64,000 nt of DNA, from the NCBI GenBank assembly GCA_019359035.1, contig JAHHIC010000060.1:1-64000 (forward strand). Direction: 5' to 3'. Below are positions 18,301 through 27,840 of the stretch, piece by piece (the first letter of the stretch is position 1; every line of letters begins with the position of its first letter). The position numbers were made by a program, and so were the translations under genes. The DNA is from Scytonematopsis contorta HA4267-MV1. Lineage in GTDB: Bacteria > Cyanobacteriota > Cyanobacteriia > Cyanobacteriales > Nostocaceae. The notes beneath the pieces are model-generated. The model did no database searches. It was given only the letters and a program-made list of their open reading frames with translations, and was not told the DNA's origin.

Positions 18301-19354
18301 CAACCGCTTTCACCCATGCAACAGGGGATGCTTTTTCATACTTTGTTAACACCACAAGCGGGTGTATATTTACCACAGGTGTGTTTACATTTGCAGGGGA
18401 AGCGCATTATTTGATAGTATTTTGGTGTTTGAAAATTATCCTGTTGATATATCAGCAGTTAAGGGACAGGAAGATTTACGCATTGCTGATATTAAATTGA
18501 TAGAAAAGACAAATTTCCCCATCAGTATATTAGTATCCGTCGGGAATCAATTATCTTTGGAACTAAAATATGATTCCTATAAATTTACACCAGCAGCAAT
18601 GAACCGATTGCTAGAGCATTTATGTATTTTACTGGATGGAATGATAGCTAATTCCCAGCAAAACTTAGCAACCCTACCTTTATTAACACAGCAGGAATTA
18701 GAATTAATCACCCAATGGAATCAAACCCAGACAGATTACCCCCAAGAATGTATTCATCATCAGTTTGAAGCACAAGCAGAACGCACATCCGATAATATTG
18801 CTGTAATTTTCAGAGAACAAAAGCTTACTTACAAAGAATTAAACCAGCGTTCTAATCAATTAGCTCATTATTTACAAAATTTGGGAGTTCAACCAGAAAC
18901 ACCAGTAGGTATTTGTTTAGAACGCTCTTTAGAAATGGTCATTGGAATTTTAGGAATTCTGAAAGCAGGAGCAGCATATGTTCCCCTTGACCCAGATTAT
19001 CCTGCTCAAAGGTTAGAATATATAATTAGCGAAACCCAAGTACCAGTTATCTTAACCAATAATAATCTGGTTTTATCCAACAATAACACTGTATGTTTAA
19101 ATAAAGATTGGCTACAAATATCCCAGCAACCAGAGCATAACATTGTTACTTCTGTCAACCCCGATAGTGAGTTACATACGGTTCCCATTGGTAAACCAAT
19201 AGCTAATACACAAATTTACCTACTTGATAACCATATGCAACCAGTTCCTGTAGGTGTTCCTGGTGAACTCTACGTTGGTGGTGTTGGGGTAGCACGGGGT
19301 TATTGGGGAAGACCTGACTTGACGGCTGAAAGGTTTGTAATGCCAATTTCCAAT

Positions 19355-19470
19355 TCTGTAGAGACGCGATTAATCGCGTCTCTACCCACGCACGATTCTG
19401 TACAGACGCGATTAATCCCGTCTCTACCCACGCACGATTCTGTACAGACGCGATTAATCCCGTCTCTACC
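19355..19470. repeat. Three 42-bp tandem copies of a GTAGAGACGCGATTAATCGCG hairpin
   Basis: Units start at 19355, 19397 and 19439. Each contains the near-palindrome TAGAGACGCGATTAATCGCG completed by TCTCTA, then CCCACGCACGAT. Units 2 and 3 share two changes from unit 1 (GTAGAG to GTACAG, ATCGCG to ATCCCG), which weaken the palindrome. They are inserted at the 3' end of the NRPS remnant and are translated in frame there (SVETRLIASLPTHD repeats). Related palindromes occur at 35116, 52388 and 56366. Confidence 0.85.
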
Positions 19471-19704
19471 GAATCACTATTGGCTAACATTTAATTTTAG
19501 TTTTCTCCATGCAGACTGCATTATGTTTCACTCTTTTAGACTCTTAAAAACTGTTTTTTCTTGTAAACAATAAAAATAGTACCCCTAATCTATTGCTTTT
19601 TTAATTGCTTAAAAACCCGTTATAACCTTTATTTAAAGCAATAGGATACTATTACAATTTTTGCGATTAGATTTTTCGTCCTTGTTTTAGCTCAGCATGA
19701 GAAC

Positions 19705-21645
19705 ATGATTATTTTTTTGGGAATACTAAGAGATAAGAGTTTGACCTCGAAAATCAAGTTGTTCACCGAAAATAGGAATTTTTTGATGTTTATAGCTAAA
19801 AACCTATCTACAAAACACCGAGCATATAATCTATCTGATTTAATAAAGCAGTTTACTATTATACTTACCTTAGCAGCTATTTACTACGGTGTTGGTAAAT
19901 TGGGGCTTTTACTCGCGCTGCCAATACCTCCTGGGAATGTAACAGTTGTTTGGCTTCCCTCTGCAGTGGCTTTAGCTGCTGTTGTTTGGTTTGGATATGG
20001 GGTATTACCAGGTATTTGGTTGGGTGATATTTTAGTAAACACACCTGGTTATATCGAAACGTCGCACCACCTAGCTTTATCTCTAACTGTTGGTAGTATT
20101 ACAGCTATTGGAGCTAGTTTGGAAGCTTTTCTAGGTGTTTGGCTATTATATAAATTGGCAAATAAATATCCTTTTAATCATGCTCAGGATATTTGTAAGT
20201 TCATATTTATTGCTATAACTTGTCCTGCGATAAATATTATTATTGCCTTGACTGGTATGTGTCTTTTGGGAATTGCCAAATGGGTTGATTTTTTACCATT
20301 CTTTTATAATGGCTTAGTTGGGAATAGCGTTAGTTTGATAGTTTTTGCACCACTGCTGTTAACTTGTTATCAGTATCGAAATATCAAATTTACACTTCAA
20401 CAACTTTGTGAAGTTATGTTGTGGGTGGTAACATTGTTAGCATTTGGGTATATTGCTTTTGGGCTGGGTTATCCAGTTGAATACTTATTTATACCTTTTT
20501 TATTATGGATAACGTTTCGATTTGGGCATCTTGGAGCAACAACGGGTGTTGTTATTGTTTCTGGTATAGCTTTGTGGGGAACAATACTTGGTAAAGGCCC
20601 ATTTATTAGAGAATCTTTCCACGAATCATTGCTATTATTACAGAGTTTTATGGGTGTTGCGGCAGTAACTACTTTAACATTAGTTTCAGTTTTAGAAGAA
20701 CGTATTGCTTCACAAAGGGAACTAGCAACTGTAAATGAAGAATTAGAAAATAGAGTTCAGTTACGAACTACAGCTTTAACAGAAGCTCTACAGCAATTAG
20801 AAGAAACTTTACTGAGATTAAAACAAACCCAATCTCAACTAATTCAAGCAGAAAAAATGTCTTCACTAGGACAATTAGTTGCAGGTATCGCCCATGAAAT
20901 TAATAACCCCGTTAATTTTATTTACGGAAATCTTACTTACGTTCGCGATTATAGTAATAATTTGCTGCATCTCACACAATTATACCAACAATATTATCCT
21001 AACACATTACCTCAAATTCAAGAACAAATTGACGAAACAGACCCAAATTTTATCGCCCAAGATTTAATTAAAATTATTGATTCAATGCAGATAGGTACGC
21101 AACGCATTCGAGAAATAGTACTTTTACTTCGTAACTTTTCTAGGCTTGATGAAGCAGAATTTAAGGAGGTTGACATTCACGAAGGTCTCGAAAGTACTTT
21201 AATGCTTTTACAGCATCGCTTAACTTTAAATGATAACTCTCTACATATTAACATTATTAAAGAGTACGGTACATTACCATTAGTTAATTGTTATGCAAGC
21301 GAATTAAATCAAGTTTTCTTAAATATTCTTAATAATGCAATTGATGCCGTATCAGATATAACTAATAAATCAACCAAACAGCCTACTATTTGGATTTACA
21401 CTCAACTAACAGAATTAAACCAAATCATGATTTCAATAAGTGATAATGGTAATGGTATCCCTTTAGATATTCAAACAAAATTGTTTGACCCATTCTTTAC
21501 AACAAAAGCAGTTGGACAAGGTACAGGATTAGGACTTTTTGTTAGCTACCAAATTATCGTATCTAAACATGGTGGTCAACTTTTGTGTGATTCAACTTTA
21601 GGATATGGAACAAAATTTATTATCCAAATTCCTGCTTGCCCTTAA
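19705..21645 (+). CDS. MASE1-domain sensor histidine kinase
   Basis: Membrane-bound sensor kinase of 646 residues. About residues 50-345 form a MASE1 domain with eight or so hydrophobic segments (YYGVGKLGLLLALPIPPGNV, VWLPSAVALAAVVWFG). A coiled coil follows (about 350-385, ELENRVQLRTTALTEALQQL). The dimerisation/phosphoacceptor domain has His397 in GIAHEINNP, and the ATPase domain has N (NILNNAIDAV), G1 (DNGNGIP), F (FDPFFTTK) and G2 (GTGLGLFV) boxes. All catalytic motifs are present, so it should autophosphorylate. No response regulator is adjacent. A start at 19786 (MFIAKNLS) is also possible. Ligand unknown; MASE1 proteins sense small molecules or membrane state. Confidence 0.9.
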   Translation: MIIFLGILRDKSLTSKIKLFTENRNFLMFIAKNLSTKHRAYNLSDLIKQFTIILTLAAIYYGVGKLGLLLALPIPPGNVTVVWLPSAVALAAVVWFGYGVLPGIWLGDILVNTPGYIETSHHLALSLTVGSITAIGASLEAFLGVWLLYKLANKYPFNHAQDICKFIFIAITCPAINIIIALTGMCLLGIAKWVDFLPFFYNGLVGNSVSLIVFAPLLLTCYQYRNIKFTLQQLCEVMLWVVTLLAFGYIAFGLGYPVEYLFIPFLLWITFRFGHLGATTGVVIVSGIALWGTILGKGPFIRESFHESLLLLQSFMGVAAVTTLTLVSVLEERIASQRELATVNEELENRVQLRTTALTEALQQLEETLLRLKQTQSQLIQAEKMSSLGQLVAGIAHEINNPVNFIYGNLTYVRDYSNNLLHLTQLYQQYYPNTLPQIQEQIDETDPNFIAQDLIKIIDSMQIGTQRIREIVLLLRNFSRLDEAEFKEVDIHEGLESTLMLLQHRLTLNDNSLHINIIKEYGTLPLVNCYASELNQVFLNILNNAIDAVSDITNKSTKQPTIWIYTQLTELNQIMISISDNGNGIPLDIQTKLFDPFFTTKAVGQGTGLGLFVSYQIIVSKHGGQLLCDSTLGYGTKFIIQIPACP

Positions 21646-21809
21646 AAGTCTTAAAGGTAAGGGCTAACTACTCATAGTACATATCATAATTTTGCCCCTT
21701 TTTTTACAAATTTTAACTTTATAAGTCCTGGTGCAATGCGCTTACTCTGTCTTTTGCTTGTTTTCGTCCTCCTAACTATCTTAATTAGCTTTAACTAACT
21801 CCTGTATTT

Positions 21810-22943
21810 TCATTCGTCACCTTTACCACTTTCCGCAACTTGACGTAATGCCAAAAAAGCTTCCTTTAAAGGTTGACTGACAGCACTTTCTGGTTCGGCA
21901 AGTACTAATTGTTGATAAGTTTCAAGAAAGTTCATCCGCAAGCGATGAAATAGATGAAGAAAATGGCGTAAAAAACTTATGCAGTCAAGAATTATGATTT
22001 CAATTCCACCAGTTTGCTCATAAATTGAGCGAGCATATTCAGCAGATGTGGGTTCAATTACATCTGTAGTAATGAAAATATAGTTGTCAATTCTATTTAC
22101 TGAATTACTAATCTTTTGTAAAGCACGATTAATATCATCAATAGTCACTTTCTTCATCTTCATTTCATAGCAAGTTATCACATTTTCTTGATTTAATAGT
22201 GTAATTTCAACATCACCAAGCGCTCCCGTTTGCTCATCAGCCGCATTATGACTGGTGAGGGGTAAGGAGCGCTGTCCTAAATAAACTGAAGCTGATTGAT
22301 AAGCCGCTGCAACAATTAAAACAGGTAAGCGACTTGAATTAGGACAACTTAAATGCTGCTCAATCAATTTAATAATTGCTTCAGCAGAAAGCGGAATTCC
22401 CCCTGCTAACGTTTGTAAATCTGACAATAAACTTGCTATCCTTTGTTGTTTTTCATCTCTAACAATTATCAAATATCTAATAACTTCTGCAAGTAAGTCA
22501 GATGCTAAAATCCGACCAGTATGAACATCATTAAATAGACCAAGAACAGTTTTATAAAGGATAGGAGGTCTACCAACTAAATTAACTTCCGGTGTTAAAA
22601 TAATATTTCTATTACGTAAAGCTGGGGTCAAAAAAGCGGTTGTTGGCTTGCATGGAAGTGAGTGTTTGTTAATAAAAGCTGTGACGTAAGCTTCATCATA
22701 AGTGCGACCTGAATAGCAGTCATCACCGCCAATTTCCGTGTAAGGCTTGCGAATGTCTAAATTATTTCTATGGACTTTTGCTAACAAACAAGCAAGTAGC
22801 AACCTTACACCAGCGCGATTCTGTGGATTACGACAGACAAATTCTACATTTTTAGAAATCGCCTTATCTTTGATGATTGGTTTTGTTAAATTACTTGTAA
22901 CTCTTTCAAATGCTAAATCAAGGATAGCTGTTGGGGTTGACAT
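21810..22943 (-). CDS. Type II restriction endonuclease (SacI-family-like)
   Basis: 377-residue cytoplasmic protein. It has a PD-(D/E)xK-style active-site arrangement: GDVEITLLNQ at about residue 242, then CYEMKMKK (E-x-K) about 15 residues later. The N-terminal block (RKPYTEIGG, SGRTYDEAY, LTPALRNRN) resembles, from memory, the SacI endonuclease family; I hold that family assignment at moderate confidence. Its start overlaps the 3' end of a DNA adenine methyltransferase gene by 31 bp on the same strand, the usual restriction-modification pairing with the methylase translated first. Recognition site not predictable. It appears complete. Confidence 0.75.
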   Translation of the reverse strand: MSTPTAILDLAFERVTSNLTKPIIKDKAISKNVEFVCRNPQNRAGVRLLLACLLAKVHRNNLDIRKPYTEIGGDDCYSGRTYDEAYVTAFINKHSLPCKPTTAFLTPALRNRNIILTPEVNLVGRPPILYKTVLGLFNDVHTGRILASDLLAEVIRYLIIVRDEKQQRIASLLSDLQTLAGGIPLSAEAIIKLIEQHLSCPNSSRLPVLIVAAAYQSASVYLGQRSLPLTSHNAADEQTGALGDVEITLLNQENVITCYEMKMKKVTIDDINRALQKISNSVNRIDNYIFITTDVIEPTSAEYARSIYEQTGGIEIIILDCISFLRHFLHLFHRLRMNFLETYQQLVLAEPESAVSQPLKEAFLALRQVAESGKGDE

Positions 22944-23806
22944 TCATTTTCTGCTTGTTGTGATTTTATCTTATCTAAATTGTGTTTAGAAATATCATCA
23001 ATATTATAGTTAACCCACAACATTTCCGTTCGTAATCCTTTTGTAGAGTGACAAGTTTTAGCAGGTGCAGCAATTGTTTTACAATCCCCATACAGTTCGG
23101 ACATTAAAGAACATTCATAACCAGAAATTGCGACTTTCCCCTTAACATTATGTAACGCTAGTGCTAATTCGCGATGTTGCTCATCGGTCATTTCGTAAGC
23201 GTAAGCTTGGCTATCTCCCCTCGAATCATGGGGATAAGGAGGGTCGCAGTAAAATAAAGTTTCTTCGCTATCGTACCGTTGAATTAGTTTGATAGCTGAG
23301 TCATGTTCTATTTGCACTCGCAAAAGTCGTTGGACAATTTCTGGTAAGTCTTCCACGCTACCTAACCATCTGGAAACTGCACCAGCCATTCCTGCACGAG
23401 AAGTTAATTTACAATGTGCCCATCTGCCAGAACTTGCTGTTTGTGCTAAACCTGTTCTCACTTGTCTTGCTCTGGTAAAAAATCGTCTAGCCCGCTCAAA
23501 TTCTGATACGTCTGGAGTAAGTGGTGAAATTGCTAATTCAAATTCAGACCGCGAAAAGGGAGTTAAACCAATAGCTTCGATGAGACGTTCCTTTTCATCC
23601 CGTAACACGCGAAAAAAATTGACTACTTCCCCATCTAGGTCGTTATATGTTTCTACGGGGGAAGGTTTGCGGTTGAGCAATACAGCAGCGGAACCACCAA
23701 AAGGTTCGCAATAATGCACAGCTTCTGGTAAAAGTGGTAAAAGCCAATCCAGGTGGCTGAATTTACCGCCATACCAGCCAAAAGCTATCAGCTTGTTTTT
23801 ACCCAT
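22913..23806 (-). CDS. DNA adenine-N6 methyltransferase, D12 class
   Basis: Methylates adenine in a specific duplex site with SAM, protecting the host from the overlapping endonuclease gene. The sequence has the D12/Dam order of motifs: motif X/I at the N-terminus (FGWYGGKFSHLDWLLPLLP, then YCEPFGGSAAVLLN) and the catalytic motif IV DPPY (LFYCDPPYPHD, about residue 200). The 298-residue length is normal. I prefer the ATG at 23806 (MGKNKLIAF), because motif X usually starts close to the N-terminus; an upstream ATG at 23824 adds six residues. It overlaps the restriction gene by 31 bp, giving a compact operon. Confidence 0.9.
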   Translation of the reverse strand: MGKNKLIAFGWYGGKFSHLDWLLPLLPEAVHYCEPFGGSAAVLLNRKPSPVETYNDLDGEVVNFFRVLRDEKERLIEAIGLTPFSRSEFELAISPLTPDVSEFERARRFFTRARQVRTGLAQTASSGRWAHCKLTSRAGMAGAVSRWLGSVEDLPEIVQRLLRVQIEHDSAIKLIQRYDSEETLFYCDPPYPHDSRGDSQAYAYEMTDEQHRELALALHNVKGKVAISGYECSLMSELYGDCKTIAAPAKTCHSTKGLRTEMLWVNYNIDDISKHNLDKIKSQQAENECQPQQLSLI

Positions 23807-24006
23807 CAACTTTAAATAAATCAAAAATTATATTAAATATATTAACATCACCATTGAAATAGTAAAATATTGATTTGCGTAAATTTAGAAAAAACTTTAA
23901 TTAGATTTTGCCTTAACATTATAAATCACTACTTGTTGCTAACGCTTTTAAAATTGAAAACAGCAAGTAGTGAATCATGCATCAAACTAAAACCATTGTA
24001 ACAAAT

Positions 24007-25305
24007 ACAGGACTTACGCAACTGGCACAAATCGGTCTCGGCTCGGCGCAGCCGCGCCTTGATATAAGTATTGTAAGTAAGGCTTAAAACCCAACTACAC
24101 AATGTATATTTTACAACACTTAAAAATATATTTTCAACGGAGCGTCATCATAAGAAATAAAAATATTATTATTTTTCCGACTATGAGAAAATAATAATAT
24201 CTTTTAATTGTTAATTGAATATTTGATATGAAATTTACAAAGCTAGATTACTGCCAATATCTATTGAGTAGCCAAATTAACTATACTATTACTAATGAAC
24301 GCAGAACACTTAGAAGATATTAGTCATGATAAAATAAATAATTATTTAAAAAATGAAAAGTTAACTCCCCGCTTACTTTGGGATAATGTAAAAGATTTAA
24401 TTGTGCCTCATGAGGATGCTTATATTATATTTGATGATACTGTTTTAGATAAAAGATATTCCGAAGAAATAGAAATAGTTCGGAGACAGTATAGTGGAAA
24501 CGAGCACGGTGTCGTGAAAGGAATTGGCATCGTTAACTGCATATATGTAAACCCTAAAAGTCAAAATTTTTGGGTCGTAGATTATCGTATATTTAATCCT
24601 GAAAACGACGGATTAACGAAAATCGACCATGTAAAAAACATGCTGCAAAGCCTTGTATATCAAAAGCTTTTACCTTTTGACACTGTTTTAATGGATACGT
24701 GGTACGCGGTAAATAATTTAATGCTTTATATTGATAGTCTAGACAAAGTTTATTTTTGCCCTTTGAAAGAAAATCGTTTAGTTGATGATACAATGGGTAG
24801 AGAAAAATATAAAAACATTGAATCATTAGAATGGAGTGATGAAGAATTAAAATATGGTAAAATAATTAAAATGAAATCGTTTCCTGCTGAGAAAAAGGTG
24901 AAGCTATTCCGGGTTACTGTCTCTACCGATAGGACGGATTATGTCGCAACTAATGATTTATCTCAAAGTTCCACGGATGTTGTACAACAGGTGTGCAAGT
25001 ACGGAGGGAAAATAGAGGAGTTCCACCGAGAAATAAAGCAGTTAACTGGTATTGAATCAAGGCAGATGCCGTAAAGCACGTCTTCAAAGAAATCATATTG
25101 CTTGTGCGATGTTAGTTTGGATTAGTCTTAAACATTTAGCCTACCAAACAGGTCAAACTGTTTATAAAATAAAGCATAAATTGCTTTCCAATTATTTAAT
25201 TCAACAACTAAAACGACCAGACGTTAATATGTGTTTGGTCTAATTTAAATTACCGCGTGGCGGGCTTCGCCCGCCCGCTCTTTGTGCCAGTTGCGTAAGT
25301 CCTGT
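24007..25305 (+). mobile_element. IS701-like insertion sequence, 1.3 kb, perfect 25-bp inverted ends
   Basis: The left end (ACAGGACTTACGCAACTGGC, continuing ACAAA, 24007-24031) is exactly repeated in inverse orientation at 25281-25305. The 1299-bp interval contains one transposase gene with two frameshifts. No target duplication is recognisable at the outer edges. A partial SnoaL/NTF2-like gene abuts the right end, so insertion was followed by loss of flanking DNA or occurred with it. Perfect ends combined with a broken transposase indicate recent inactivation or mobilisation in trans. Confidence 0.88.
24228..25243 (+). pseudogene. IS701-like DDE transposase with two frameshifts
   Basis: Starting at ATG 24228 the frame reads MKFTKLDYCQYLLSSQINYT and breaks near 24295. 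It continues in the next frame (AEHLEDISHDKINNYLKNE) through the DDE core (AYIIFDDTVLDKRYS; PFDTVLMDTWYAV; the KIEEFHREIKQLTGIE block with the last acidic residue). It breaks again near 25065 and finishes in another frame (RKARLQRNHIACAMLVWISL) to 25243. Joined, the pieces give about 335 residues, the expected size. The core residues are intact, so only the two shifts inactivate it. Confidence 0.85.
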
Positions 25306-25306
25306 T

Positions 25307-25408
25307 GCTTTACCTGTAGCCATTGTGGGTGACATACATGGTAGCAAACTTACTGCTATCCGTGTATATCATAGTATGTACCCACTCATTGGTAAACATT
25401 ATGTGTAG
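25307..25408 (+). pseudogene. SnoaL/NTF2-like protein C-terminal remnant
   Basis: 34 codons directly against the right IS end read VAIVGDIHGSKLTAIRVYHS followed by MYPLIGKHYV and a stop. The pattern IxxxxG.kl..IRvYHSmyPL.G.H is that of SnoaL-like/NTF2-like small enzymes. A possible N-terminus (ATG at 23977, MHQTKTIVTN) lies just left of the IS, but the middle about 80 residues are absent, so the IS did not simply interrupt the gene. Family assignment rests on one short motif. Confidence 0.45.
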
Positions 25409-25557
25409 AGGCTTGCAATTATAAATCACTCGGCTTACAAACAAGACAATTTTCGGCTCAAGTTATGGGTCTTGTCAACTTTTGGTGATGGTTTTACAAC
25501 CGCTTTTGGCAGAAGGCAGCTGGCAGAGGGCAGAAGGAAGGAATAAGGATGAAGAAA
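25404..25557 (+). repeat. 154-bp inverted repeat, left arm
   Basis: Identical in reverse complement to 28048-28201 except for one base. It begins TGTAGAGGCTTGCAATTATA and ends in the GGCAGAAGGCAGCTGGCAGA block plus AAGGATGAAGAAA. The arms enclose the ISL3-type transposase and the four-helix-bundle gene (about 2.5 kb). Confidence 0.92.
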
Positions 25558-25633
25558 ATAGTGACTGTATAATTTTCTAGTTTTAAAATAAAATAATAAA
25601 TATTTCTACTAATATGTTTAATTAAATTATAAT

Positions 25634-27307
25634 ATGGAATTACTAAAAAGCTTATTACCAAATAAAAATCTTCTCCTGCTTGAAAGTTGTAATATTGACG
25701 AAGAACGAGGGTCGGTAATTGTGCTTGTTTCTTCAATTCAAACATTAGTGACATGCCCAGTATGTAATTCTCCAACACATAAAATTCATAGCCGTTATGA
25801 GCGTAAATTAGCTGACTTATCTTGGGCTAATTATAGTTGTTCCCTAGAGTTGCGTGTCCGGAAATTTTTCTGTATTAATACTGAATGTAAAAGACGTATT
25901 TTTACAGAACGTTTACCTGGTATAACTATGCCTTGGGCGCGTCGAACTATTAGATTAGCATCACAATTAACAGCTATTGGTTTATCTTCGGGTGGTGCAG
26001 CAGGAGTACGACTGTCACAAAGATTAGGTTTGAAGACCAGTCGTAATACACTACTAAATTTAGTTCGTAGAGTAGAATTACCATTATTTGATTCTCTAAA
26101 AATTATAGGAGTAGATGATTTTTGTTTTCGTAAATGTAAAACTTATGGCACGATAATTGTTGATTTAGAAAAAAATAGACCTATTACTCTCTTAAAAGAC
26201 CGTTCTGCTGAAACTTTAAGTGAATGGTTAAAATTACATCCTGGTATCAAAATTGTTTCACGGGACAGGGCAAAAGCTTATGAAAAAGGAATTAACGAAG
26301 GCGCACCCGACGCAATTCAAGTTGCAGACCGCTTTCACTTGCTACAAAATTTAGCTCAAACGCTTTATGAAGTCTTTGGAATACATAGCCAAGACGTAAA
26401 AGTTGTTGAGCAAATACAAAATAAAACTTCTGTAATTCAGTCTGAAGAAAATATTGCCATTTATAGTGCCAACCAAAAAACACAAACACAAATTTTACAA
26501 CAAGAGAAAGCAGAGAAACGTCGCATGTGGCGGCTTGAAAATCATCAACAAGTTTGGGAATTGCGTAGTCGAGGCTGGTCAGGAGAAGCAATTGCTAAAA
26601 AGCTTGGTATTGGTCGTGCAACAGTTTTCCGTTATCTTCGTAATTCCACTTTTATAGAACGCAGAGGACGTAAGGATAAAGGTCAAAGCTTAGTAGATTT
26701 CTATCAAAATTACATTCAGAAGCGATGGAATGAAGGTTGTCATGAAGCAAAGATATTATTCAACGAAATTAAACAGCAAGGGTATAAAGGCAGCTATGCT
26801 ACCGTAACACGTTATATGAAGCGTTTGCTTCAAGATCAAGGATTAAAAAAGATACCAAAGTCTTCAAGGAAAAAGATAAAACTTGTTAGTAAGCTACCTA
26901 TTATTTCTCTTACTCCTTATCGTTTAACATGGCTCATAATGGGTAGTTATGATAAGGAAATATCAGAGTCTAGACGAGAAGAAATCATCGCGCTATTAAA
27001 AGCACAAAATACTAGTCTCGCATCCGCGATTGACTTGGGTCTTGACTTTATATCTCTTATCTGTAAACGAAAGGTAGAAGATTTAGATTCTTGGCTCAAT
27101 CAAGCTTATAACAGTATTTTATCTCCTTTCCATCGCTTTGCCAAAAGCTTGCTTGAAGATTATAGTGCGGTCAAAGCTGCTTTGACACTACCCTGGAGCA
27201 ATGGACCTGTTGAAGGACAAATTAATCGACTTAAAATGCTAAAGCGACAGATGTATGGTCGTGCAAAAATAGATTTACTAAATAGACGTTTTTTGTTACA
27301 AATTTAA
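25634..27307 (+). CDS. ISL3-family transposase
   Basis: 557 residues. An N-terminal zinc-binding HTH region (about 40-90: CPVCNSPTHKIHSRYERKL and FFCINTECKRRIFTERLPG) is followed by a catalytic DDE core with D in IGVDDFCFRK (about residue 161), D in VSRDRAKAY and E in NGPVEGQINRLKM (about 525), as in ISL3 transposases. Inserted in the core is a helix-turn-helix (about 310-345, WSGEAIAKKLGIGRATVFRY). It appears intact. I could not find short terminal repeats of the normal ISL3 kind around it; instead it lies within 154-bp inverted repeats together with the gene at 27475. Confidence 0.88.
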   Translation: MELLKSLLPNKNLLLLESCNIDEERGSVIVLVSSIQTLVTCPVCNSPTHKIHSRYERKLADLSWANYSCSLELRVRKFFCINTECKRRIFTERLPGITMPWARRTIRLASQLTAIGLSSGGAAGVRLSQRLGLKTSRNTLLNLVRRVELPLFDSLKIIGVDDFCFRKCKTYGTIIVDLEKNRPITLLKDRSAETLSEWLKLHPGIKIVSRDRAKAYEKGINEGAPDAIQVADRFHLLQNLAQTLYEVFGIHSQDVKVVEQIQNKTSVIQSEENIAIYSANQKTQTQILQQEKAEKRRMWRLENHQQVWELRSRGWSGEAIAKKLGIGRATVFRYLRNSTFIERRGRKDKGQSLVDFYQNYIQKRWNEGCHEAKILFNEIKQQGYKGSYATVTRYMKRLLQDQGLKKIPKSSRKKIKLVSKLPIISLTPYRLTWLIMGSYDKEISESRREEIIALLKAQNTSLASAIDLGLDFISLICKRKVEDLDSWLNQAYNSILSPFHRFAKSLLEDYSAVKAALTLPWSNGPVEGQINRLKMLKRQMYGRAKIDLLNRRFLLQI

Positions 27308-27474
27308 ATAAAACATTTTAGAATATGATACTTGTATTTATCTTTTTATGAATTTTATTATCTATACAATAACCTTTATTAATTAATCAATATATTCAAG
27401 GAACAAGCAAGTATATAAAGAAGATAATTAGTGGTACTTCAAATCTTCAAAATCATCTGCTTTCAAACTTAACT

Positions 27475-27840
27475 ATGAGTTACCGAAACCAATTTGTCTG
27501 GAAAAGAGCAGTACAACTAGCTATCCATTGCTATAAGTTTACTCAAGCATTTCCAAAACATGAATTATATGGTTTGACAAGTCAAATACGACGTTCAGCA
27601 GTATCAGTTGCATCTAATATTGCAGAAGGTTATGGTAGGCAGTCAAGGCAAGAATATATAAAATTTTTGTACATTGCTTTGGGTTCATTACGTGAATTAG
27701 ATACCCAGTTTATTATTGCTCAGGAAGTAGATTTACTTGAGAATAAAAAACTTTTTACTCAGATTGTAAATGAGGTGGAAGAAATGCAAAGTATATTAGT
27801 TGCAACCTTAAATAAACTAAATACAAAAGCTACAAAATAG
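27475..27840 (+). CDS. Four-helix-bundle (23S rRNA intervening-sequence-type, S23) protein
   Basis: 121 residues with the family's hallmarks: an N-terminal aromatic/charged helix (FVWKRAVQLAIHCYKFTQAF), then LTSQIRRSAVSVASNIAEGY and the FLYIALGSLRELDTQFIIA helix. These proteins form pentameric four-helix bundles. Their role is unknown except that relatives (Avd) bind reverse transcriptases of diversity-generating retroelements. No such retroelement is seen here. It is 168 bp behind the ISL3 transposase and inside the same pair of long inverted repeats, so it may be passenger DNA. It appears intact. Confidence 0.85.
   Translation: MSYRNQFVWKRAVQLAIHCYKFTQAFPKHELYGLTSQIRRSAVSVASNIAEGYGRQSRQEYIKFLYIALGSLRELDTQFIIAQEVDLLENKKLFTQIVNEVEEMQSILVATLNKLNTKATK

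Larger units (their letters stand above)
18053..19573 (+). pseudogene. Non-ribosomal peptide synthetase remnant (C and A domain pieces)
   Basis: The start reads MQPVDKRKNIENIYR, a typical NRPS N-terminus. After a repeat insertion (18104-18300) it resumes at 18316 with MQQGMLFHTLLTPQAGVYLP, the opening of a condensation domain. A deletion and frame change follow, and the frame from about 18400 encodes the end of the condensation domain (FDSILVFENYPVD) and the beginning of an adenylation domain (IAVIFREQKLTYKELN; LKAGAAYVPLDPDYP). The condensation HHxxxDG motif and adenylation cores A3-A4 (SGSTGxPKG) are deleted. GVPGELYVGGVGVARGYWGR (A5-A6 region) follows directly, and homology ends at AERFV, where tandem hairpin repeats begin. 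It is non-functional; substrate unknown. Confidence 0.85.

Noticed and set aside
19203-19490. Minus-strand open frame with repeated WVETGLIASVQNRA units
   Set aside because: The repeats are only the translation of the 42-bp tandem hairpin in the antisense frame of the NRPS remnant, not a repeat protein.
27475-27840. Four-helix-bundle protein as Avd of a diversity-generating retroelement
   Set aside because: No reverse transcriptase, template repeat or variable repeat is found near it; the only RT in the window is fused to Cas1. The S23-type assignment is enough.
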